From NCBI GenBank assembly GCA_023388235.1, contig JAEWGQ010000345.1, positions 1 through 12,147 of the forward strand: a DNA stretch of 12,147 nt. Direction: 5' to 3'. Positions 8,148-12,147 of the stretch are shown here, one piece after another. Numbering within the stretch: the stretch's first letter is position 1; every line of letters begins with the position of its first letter. This DNA is from Actinomycetes bacterium (GTDB taxonomy: Bacteria; Actinomycetota; Actinomycetes; Actinomycetales; Cellulomonadaceae). A program made the translations under genes and the position numbers. The notes beneath the pieces are model-generated. The model saw only the letters and a list, made by a program, of their open reading frames with translations, did no database searches and was not told where the DNA came from.

Positions 8148-8902
8148 GCGTCCTGCTCCTTCTCGGTCGTGGGGGCCGGGGCTGCGGTGCCCTGGCCGTA
8201 GACGTTCTGGTACCGCGCGTACAGCGAGTCGACCTGGTCCTGCGGGATCGGCAGCGGGTCGCCGAGCTGGCGGGAGATGTGCACGGTGCGCGCCACCTCC
8301 TCGACCATCGCCGCGGCCTTCACCGCGGCGCGGCCGTCCCGGCCGATCGTGAACGGGCCGTGGTTCTGCATGAGGACCGCCGGGCTCCGGGAGTCCTTCA
8401 GGGTCTCGACGATGCCGCGGCCGATCGAGTCGTCCCCGATCAGCGCGAACGGGCCGATCGGGATGTCCCCGCCGAACTCGTCCGCCATCATCGTCAGCAC
8501 GCACGGCACCGGCTCGGCGCGCGCGGCCCAGGCGGTCGCGTAGGTCGAGTGCGTGTGCACCACGCCGCCGACGTGCGGCATGTGCCGGTACACGTAGGCG
8601 TGCGCGGCGGTGTCCGACGACGGCGAGCGCGTCCCGTCGACCAGCCGGCCGTCGAGGTCGCACACGACCATCGACTCCGGGGTCAGCTCGTCGTACGTCA
8701 CGCCCGACGGCTTGATGACGAACAGGTCGGCGTCCGACGGCGTGCCGTCCGGGGACACCGGCACCCGCTGCGACACGTTGCCGGCCGTCCAGACGATGAG
8801 CCCCCAGCGCGGGAGCTCGGCGTGCAGCGCCGAGACGACCTCGCGGGTGCGCGCGACGGCCTCGCGCACCTCCGCCGGGTGGTCGGCCAGGGTCGTGGTC
8901 AT
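8144..8902 (-). CDS. araD: L-ribulose-5-phosphate 4-epimerase
   Basis: Class II aldolase-fold, Zn2+-dependent enzyme interconverting L-ribulose 5-phosphate and D-xylulose 5-phosphate, which feeds the pentose phosphate pathway. It has 252 residues, slightly longer than E. coli AraD (231) because of N- and C-terminal additions. Visible motifs are GNVSQR (41-46), [10 protein letters not shown] (64-73), SPSSDTAAH (93-101), the zinc ligands in HTHS (H116, H118) and QNHG (H181), and a C-terminal VYGQ (234-237) corresponding to the end of the active-site region. The 4-epimerase assignment over fuculose or rhamnulose aldolase rests on this C-terminal motif and on the position between the kinase and araA. 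The start at 8902 is supported by GGAGG about 9 bases upstream. The gap to araB is 28 bp, and the overlap with araA is 4 bp. Confidence 0.95.
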   Translation of the reverse strand: MTTTLADHPAEVREAVARTREVVSALHAELPRWGLIVWTAGNVSQRVPVSPDGTPSDADLFVIKPSGVTYDELTPESMVVCDLDGRLVDGTRSPSSDTAAHAYVYRHMPHVGGVVHTHSTYATAWAARAEPVPCVLTMMADEFGGDIPIGPFALIGDDSIGRGIVETLKDSRSPAVLMQNHGPFTIGRDGRAAVKAAAMVEEVARTVHISRQLGDPLPIPQDQVDSLYARYQNVYGQGTAAPAPTTEKEQDA

Positions 8903-8930
8903 GCGGATCGCCTCCGGAGCGGTCGGTGGG

Positions 8931-10544
8931 TCACAGGGCGGCCGTGGCGGCGCGCTCGACGGCGAGCCCGGCCTCGTAGCGGTCGAGGAACGCGGCGAAG
9001 CCCGCCACGTCCGCGGGGTCCGGCTGCACGACGTCCAGGGCGGCGTCGCCGAACACCCGCTCGGCCAGGTACACGTCCAGCGGGACGTCGCCGGCCGCGC
9101 CGAGGTACGCCGCGAGCACCGCGATGCCCCACGCGCCGCCCTCCGCGGCGGTCTCCCCGACCGCCACCGGCGCGCCGGTCGCCGCCGCGAGCAGCCGCTG
9201 CGCGACCCCGGCCGTCTTGAACATCCCGCCGTGCGCGAACATCGCGTCGATCCCGACGCCCTCGCCGGCCAGCACCCGCATCCCCAGCGCCAGCGTGCCG
9301 AACGCCGACTGGATCTGCGTGCGCATGAAGTTCGCGAGCGTCAGCCGGCTGCCCGGCGTGCGCACCACCAGCGGCCGGCCCTCGTCGAGGCCCGTGATCG
9401 GCTCGCCCGACAGGTAGTTGTACGCCAGCAGGCCGCCGCCGTCCGCGTCGCCCTCCAGCGCCGACCGGAACAGCGCGCCGAACACCTGGTCCGGCGTCGC
9501 GACAGCACCCAGCGCGGCGGCGAACTCGCCGAACAGGCCCGCCCAGGCGTTCAGCTCCGAGGCGCCGTTGTTGCAGTGCACCATCGCCACCAGGTCGCCC
9601 GCCGGCGTCGTCACCAGGTCCAGCTCGTGGTGCACGCGCTCCAGCGCCCGCTCCAGCACCACCATCGCGAAGATGCTCGTGCCGGCGCTGACGTTGCCCG
9701 TGCGCGGGGCCACCGAGCCGGTCGCGACCATGCCCGTGCCGGCGTCGCCCTCGGGCGGGCACAGCGGGGTCCCCGGGCGCAGCGTGCCCGACGGGTCCAG
9801 CAGCGCGGCGCCCTCCGCCGTCAGCGCACCCGCGTCCTGCCCGGCCACGAGCACCTGCGGCAGCAGGTCCGCCAGCCGGGTGCCCGGGCGGCGGTCGGCC
9901 ACCAGCGCGTCGAACTGCTCGAGCATCGCGGCGTCGTAGTCCCGGGTCACCGGGTCCACCGGGAACATGCCCGACGCGTCGCCCACCCCGAGCACGTGCC
10001 GCCCGGTCAGGCGCTCGTGCACGTAGCCGGCCAGCGTGGTGAACGAGGCGATCGCCGGCACGTGCGGCTCCTCGTCGAGGATCGCCTGGTACAGGTGCGC
10101 GACCGACCACCGCAGCGGGATGTTGTACCCGAACAGCTCGGACAGCTCGGCGGCGGCGCGGCCCGTCGAGGTGTTCCGCCACGTGCGGAACGGCACGAGC
10201 AGCTCCCCCGCGGCGTCGAACGCCAGGTAGCCGTGCATCATCGCGGACACGCCGATCGCGCCCACCGGCCCGACGTCCTCCAGCGCGACGCCGTGCCGCC
10301 GCGTGACGTCCGCGAGCAGGTCCGCCACCGCGGCGCGCAGGCCGGTCCACACGTCCTCGAGGTCGTACGTCCACACCCCGTCGACGAGCTGGTTCTCCCA
10401 CTCGTGGCTGCCGGCGGCCAGCGGCGCGTGGTCCGGGCCGATCAGGCAGGCCTTGATGCGGGTCGACCCGAGCTCGATGCCCAGGGACGTGCGGCCCCCG
10501 GTGATCGCCGCCCGGGCGGCGTCGTCGTGCTGCTCCTGCGCCAT
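8931..10544 (-). CDS. araB: FGGY-family carbohydrate kinase, presumed L-ribulokinase
   Basis: Cytosolic ATP-dependent sugar kinase of the FGGY family; from its place ahead of araD and araA it should phosphorylate L-ribulose. It has 537 residues. Visible are the N-terminal phosphate-binding segment [12 protein letters not shown] (21-32), [10 protein letters not shown] (96-105), a likely catalytic Asp in PEGDAGTG (D267), the second phosphate motif SAGTSIF (286-292), the adenosine segment [14 protein letters not shown] (436-449) and GGAWGIA (469-475). The start of the protein does not look like classical AraB (which has DFGTDSVR-like residues). It resembles the COG1070/XylB-like kinases that replace AraB in some Gram-positives. 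The role is therefore mainly from context. The ATG at 10544 has GGAG 8 bases upstream and begins the first gene after the LacI-controlled promoter. Xylulokinase is the main alternative. Confidence 0.85.
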   Translation of the reverse strand: MAQEQHDDAARAAITGGRTSLGIELGSTRIKACLIGPDHAPLAAGSHEWENQLVDGVWTYDLEDVWTGLRAAVADLLADVTRRHGVALEDVGPVGAIGVSAMMHGYLAFDAAGELLVPFRTWRNTSTGRAAAELSELFGYNIPLRWSVAHLYQAILDEEPHVPAIASFTTLAGYVHERLTGRHVLGVGDASGMFPVDPVTRDYDAAMLEQFDALVADRRPGTRLADLLPQVLVAGQDAGALTAEGAALLDPSGTLRPGTPLCPPEGDAGTGMVATGSVAPRTGNVSAGTSIFAMVVLERALERVHHELDLVTTPAGDLVAMVHCNNGASELNAWAGLFGEFAAALGAVATPDQVFGALFRSALEGDADGGGLLAYNYLSGEPITGLDEGRPLVVRTPGSRLTLANFMRTQIQSAFGTLALGMRVLAGEGVGIDAMFAHGGMFKTAGVAQRLLAAATGAPVAVGETAAEGGAWGIAVLAAYLGAAGDVPLDVYLAERVFGDAALDVVQPDPADVAGFAAFLDRYEAGLAVERAATAAL

Positions 10545-10561
10545 CGCGTGTGCTCCGTCCT

Positions 10562-10617
10562 CCGGCCGGGCTGCGCTGCCCGGGGTGTGTCCGTCCGTGC
10601 CACGCGCGCGGCGTGGC
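10562..10617 (-). promoter_or_regulatory. araB leader: two small hairpins and ribosome binding site
   Basis: The roughly 75-base leader can fold a 7-bp stem, GCCACGC with GCGTGGC (10599-10605 with 10611-10617), right after the predicted transcription start. A 6-bp stem, CCGGGC with GCCCGG (10566-10571 with 10578-10583), follows just upstream of the GGAGGACGGAG ribosome binding region. No riboswitch family is recognised; these may be plain mRNA structure. Confidence 0.35.
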
Positions 10618-10627
10618 CTCCGCTCCG

Positions 10628-10656
10628 ATGTTAGCGCTCACACACCCGCCCGCCAA
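10628..10656 (-). promoter_or_regulatory. araBDA promoter
   Basis: On the - strand, -35 TTGGCG (10656-10651) and -10 TAACAT (10633-10628) are separated by exactly 17 bases. The predicted start is about base 10621, giving a leader of about 75 bases to the araB ATG. The -10 and the end of the spacer are covered by the operator at 10629-10642, a classic arrangement for direct repression. Confidence 0.7.
10629..10642. promoter_or_regulatory. LacI-family operator over the araB -10
   Basis: TGTTAGCGCTCACA is a 14-bp palindrome with one asymmetric pair and a central GC, as in known LacI/GalR-type sites. The adjacent LacI-family gene is the obvious candidate to bind it. A sister site lies upstream of chvE. 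Confidence 0.75.
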
Positions 10657-10693
10657 CCGCCCGGCCCGAGCCCGCCGCCGGCCCCCTCCCGCC

Positions 10694-10783
10694 CGTTCGG
10701 AGACTCCGAACGCCGAGGGTGGGCGCCGCGCGCCCTGGTGGTGGTCCGGGGAGGACCACGATCCTCCGTCGGAGCCTCCAACG
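10694..10783. repeat. Palindromic repeat element, copy 1 (90 bp)
   Basis: It begins with the perfect 19-bp palindrome CGTTCGGAGACTCCGAACG (10694-10712). It contains the hairpin GTGGTCC/GGACCAC (10741-10747 with 10753-10759) and ends with CGGAGCCTCCAACG (10770-10783), a slightly decayed inverted copy of its own start. By eye it matches copy 2 at about 79 of 91 positions with one single-base gap, at a constant offset of 141 bases up to that gap. Confidence 0.8.
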
Positions 10784-10788
10784 GGAGC

Positions 10789-10816
10789 TCGGCGGGTGCG
10801 CCTCGGCGGGTGCGCC
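10789..10816. repeat. 14-bp direct tandem repeat, two copies
   Basis: TCGGCGGGTGCGCC occurs twice back to back (10789-10802 and 10803-10816) in the spacer between the two palindromic elements. It is probably a small local duplication. Confidence 0.75.
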
Positions 10817-10834
10817 TCGTACGCGAGGGCGGCG

Positions 10835-10925
10835 CGTTCGGAGACTCCGAACGGCGACGGTGGGTGCCGCGCGGGCTCGTGGTGGTCCGGGGGGGACCAC
10901 GTTGCTCCCTCGGAGTCTCCGAACG
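10835..10925. repeat. Palindromic repeat element, copy 2 (91 bp, intact ends)
   Basis: The ends are perfect 15-bp inverted repeats: CGTTCGGAGACTCCG (10835-10849) and CGGAGTCTCCGAACG (10911-10925). The left end also completes the same 19-bp palindrome as copy 1 (10835-10853). The central hairpin GTGGTCC/GGACCAC is at 10882-10888 and 10894-10900. No coding potential or clear target-site duplication is seen. It could be a MITE/REP-like repeat or a structured 3' region of the lacI transcript. Confidence 0.8.
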
Positions 10926-10933
10926 GGTGTGAC

Positions 10934-10972
10934 GGGGCGGAGGGAGGGGGAAGGGGGACCGGGCGGAGGGGG
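10934..10972 (+). other. G-run tract with quadruplex potential just after lacI
   Basis: Six runs of three to five G (10934-10937, 10942-10944, 10946-10950, 10953-10957, 10961-10963, 10968-10972) are separated by loops of one to four bases on the + strand. This fits the usual G-quadruplex pattern. The lacI transcript reads the opposite, C-rich strand, which could instead be a Rho-loading segment. Confidence 0.5.
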
Positions 10973-10975
10973 TGG

Positions 10976-12010
10976 TTAGCGGGGGGTGGAGGTGGTGGCG
11001 CGGGGGATCAAGGTGGCCGGGAGGAGGGTGCGGGGGACGTGCTCGCCGGCCAGGGCGCGCACGAGGGCGTCGATCGCGGAGCGACCGAGAGCCGGGAAGT
11101 CCTGGCGGACGGTCGTCAGCGGGGGCACGAAGTACGCGGCGCCGGCCTCGTCGTCGAAGCCGACCACCGAGACGTCCTGCGGGACGCGGACGCCGCGCTC
11201 CCAGAACGCCCGCAGCAGGCCGAGGGCGAGCTGGTCGTTCGCGGCGAACACCGCGGTCGGCAGGCCGGCGTCCACGAGGCGCAGGCCCTCGCGGTAGCCG
11301 GACTCCGCGGACCAGTCGACCTCGACGGGTTCCGGCGCCGTGACGCCGGCGGCGGCGCACGCCTCGCGCCAGCCGGCCAGACGCTCCTGCGCGTCGAACC
11401 AGTCCTGCGGGCCGGCCAGGTGCACGACCTCGCGGTGACCGAGCCCGGCCAGGTGCCGGGTCGCCGCACGGGCACCCTCGCGCTGGTCCACGCCGACGGC
11501 CACGACGCGCGCGTGCTCCGCGGCGGGCTCCACGGGCTCGCCCGACGTGACCGTCACCATCGGCACGGGCGCGGCGGACGCCGTCACGGCCTCGGCCACG
11601 TCGACCTGCGGCACGATGACCGCGATGCCCTCGACGCCCTGGTCCAGGAAGTGGTCGAGCACCCCCCGCAACGTGCCCGCGTCGAACCGGTCGATCGCGG
11701 CGACGCTCACGTAGTAGCCGACGGCGCGCGCGGCACTCTCGAGGCCGAGCAGCGTGCTGGTGGGCCCGTGGTGCGCCGACGCCGTGGTCACGACGCCGAG
11801 CGCACCCGTGCGGCGGGTGACGAGCGCCCGCGCCGCGCTGTTCCGGCGGTACCCGAGGGCGGTGATCGCGGCCTGCACCCGGTCGCGGGTCTCCGGACGC
11901 ACGCTCGGGTGGTCGTTCAGCACGCGCGAGACGGTCTGGTGCGAGACGCCCGCGAGCGCGGCGACGTCGCTCATCGCGGGCGGCCGGCGGACCACCGGGG
12001 CTCCGGTCAC
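10976..12010 (-). CDS. LacI-family transcriptional repressor, presumed arabinose regulator
   Basis: DNA-binding repressor of the LacI/GalR family, expected to act as a dimer or tetramer and to release its operator when a pathway sugar binds. It has 344 residues from the chosen GTG. The N-terminal helix-turn-helix is MSDVAALAGVSHQTVSRVLN (13-32), followed by the hinge region (ALGYRRNSAARALVTRRTG, about 52-70) and a periplasmic-binding-protein-like sensor core. Typical late motifs are FAANDQLALGLLRAF, SVVGFDD and LTTVRQDF. The start at GTG 12010 gives the usual short leader before the helix-turn-helix. ATG 11974 is possible but has no ribosome binding site and begins right at helix 1, and a still longer form to 12127 is low-complexity Pro-rich sequence. 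The GTG lies 7 bases after the stop of a probable upstream gene, so it may be cotranscribed. Control of araBDA and chvE-mmsAB is inferred from the two matching operators. Confidence 0.88.
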   Translation of the reverse strand: MTGAPVVRRPPAMSDVAALAGVSHQTVSRVLNDHPSVRPETRDRVQAAITALGYRRNSAARALVTRRTGALGVVTTASAHHGPTSTLLGLESAARAVGYYVSVAAIDRFDAGTLRGVLDHFLDQGVEGIAVIVPQVDVAEAVTASAAPVPMVTVTSGEPVEPAAEHARVVAVGVDQREGARAATRHLAGLGHREVVHLAGPQDWFDAQERLAGWREACAAAGVTAPEPVEVDWSAESGYREGLRLVDAGLPTAVFAANDQLALGLLRAFWERGVRVPQDVSVVGFDDEAGAAYFVPPLTTVRQDFPALGRSAIDALVRALAGEHVPRTLLPATLIPRATTSTPR

Positions 12011-12017
12011 GACGGGC

Positions 12018-12147
12018 CTACCGCTCCGCGCCGGGCTCGGCAGCGGGAGCCCCGGCGCCCGGAGCCGGCTCGGTACCGGCGGAGCGGTCGGCCACCGCGG
12101 CGGTGCGGTCGGCGACGGCGGAGGCACGGTCGCCGTCGGCGGTGCGG
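12018..12147 (-). CDS. C-terminal end of an unidentified upstream gene (partial)
   Basis: A - strand frame runs open from the window edge to a TAG at 12020-12018, about 42 codons, almost all ending in G or C. The peptide is Ala/Asp/Arg rich with a repeated ADRTAAVADRSAG segment, then an Ala/Pro/Gly/Glu tail ending PAAEPGAER. It looks like a disordered C-terminal tail. The gene continues beyond the window and I cannot name it. The stop lies 7 bases before the lacI GTG, which suggests an operon. A competing Pro-rich frame that extends lacI upstream over the same bases is less natural. Confidence 0.5.
   Translation of the reverse strand, partial: RTADGDRASAVADRTAAVADRSAGTEPAPGAGAPAAEPGAER

Larger units (their letters stand above)
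10545..10975. other. 431-bp intergenic region between lacI-type gene and araB
   Basis: No gene is supported here. Going from lacI toward araB, it contains a G-run tract (10934-10972), two copies of a 90-91-bp palindromic repeat element (10835-10925 and 10694-10783) separated by a stretch with a 14-bp tandem repeat (10789-10816), then the araB promoter and operator (10628-10656) and the araB leader with two small hairpins. Reading frames that run through the repeats encode only low-complexity Arg/Pro-rich strings. Confidence 0.75.

Noticed and set aside
6318..8201. Long open frame on the + strand opposite araA
   Set aside because: It is antisense to a secure araA, Arg/Val/His rich, without family motifs; a by-product of high GC.
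8610..10634. 674-codon + strand frame opposite araB and araD
   Set aside because: Antisense to secure genes, Arg/Gln/His-rich, no recognisable domain.
10694..10925. Repeat pair as a CRISPR array or integrase attachment site
   Set aside because: Only two units, 141 bp apart, with conserved internal sequence rather than unique spacers; no cas, integrase or tRNA gene nearby.
10638..10979. Possible short proteins encoded across the palindromic repeats
   Set aside because: Several frames are open only because stops are rare at this GC; products are Arg/Pro/Thr strings repeated with the DNA repeat.

Overview
The window reads as ordinary chromosomal DNA of a very GC-rich actinobacterium. Third codon positions are almost all G or C, GTG starts are used, terminators are strong hairpins without a U-tract, and one gene looks leaderless. 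A Cellulomonas-like member of the Micrococcales is my best guess; this is inferred from composition and gene style, not from a database match.

Layout. On the + strand at the left are a GAF/SpoIIE-type PP2C phosphatase (16-1089) and a CorA-family divalent-metal transporter (1143-2171). They end at a strong bidirectional hairpin terminator shared with the converging - strand block. Everything from 2232 to the right edge is on the - strand and forms an L-arabinose locus. In transcription order it holds a LacI-family regulator (10976-12010), an FGGY kinase in the ribulokinase slot (8931-10544), L-ribulose-5-phosphate 4-epimerase araD (8144-8902) and L-arabinose isomerase araA (6639-8147), which is followed by a terminator. 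A separate transcription unit encodes a ChvE/MmsAB-type monosaccharide ABC importer: lipoprotein receptor (5052-6200), double ATPase (3410-4948) and permease (2232-3413). The last in-frame codons of another - strand gene probably occupy the right edge (12018-12147).

How it works together (inference). The importer brings in L-arabinose or related pentoses, AraA isomerises arabinose to L-ribulose, the kinase makes L-ribulose 5-phosphate and AraD gives D-xylulose 5-phosphate. The LacI-type repressor is the natural candidate to read the inducer. A 14-bp near-palindrome, TGTTAGCGCTCACA, lies exactly over the -10 of a well-formed promoter ahead of araB. A sister site, TGTGCGCGCTCACA, lies ahead of the importer operon, so both units probably form one regulon.

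The less ordinary parts are non-coding. They are a pair of about 91-bp palindromic repeat elements plus a G-run tract between lacI and araB, a second and different palindrome with repeated TTGAGTT half-sites ahead of chvE, and a 14-bp-stem hairpin between chvE and mmsA. I saw no RNA genes, CRISPR arrays, insertion sequences or phage genes. I found no clear previously undescribed multi-gene system; the 91-bp repeat element and the FGGY kinase type are the best leads.
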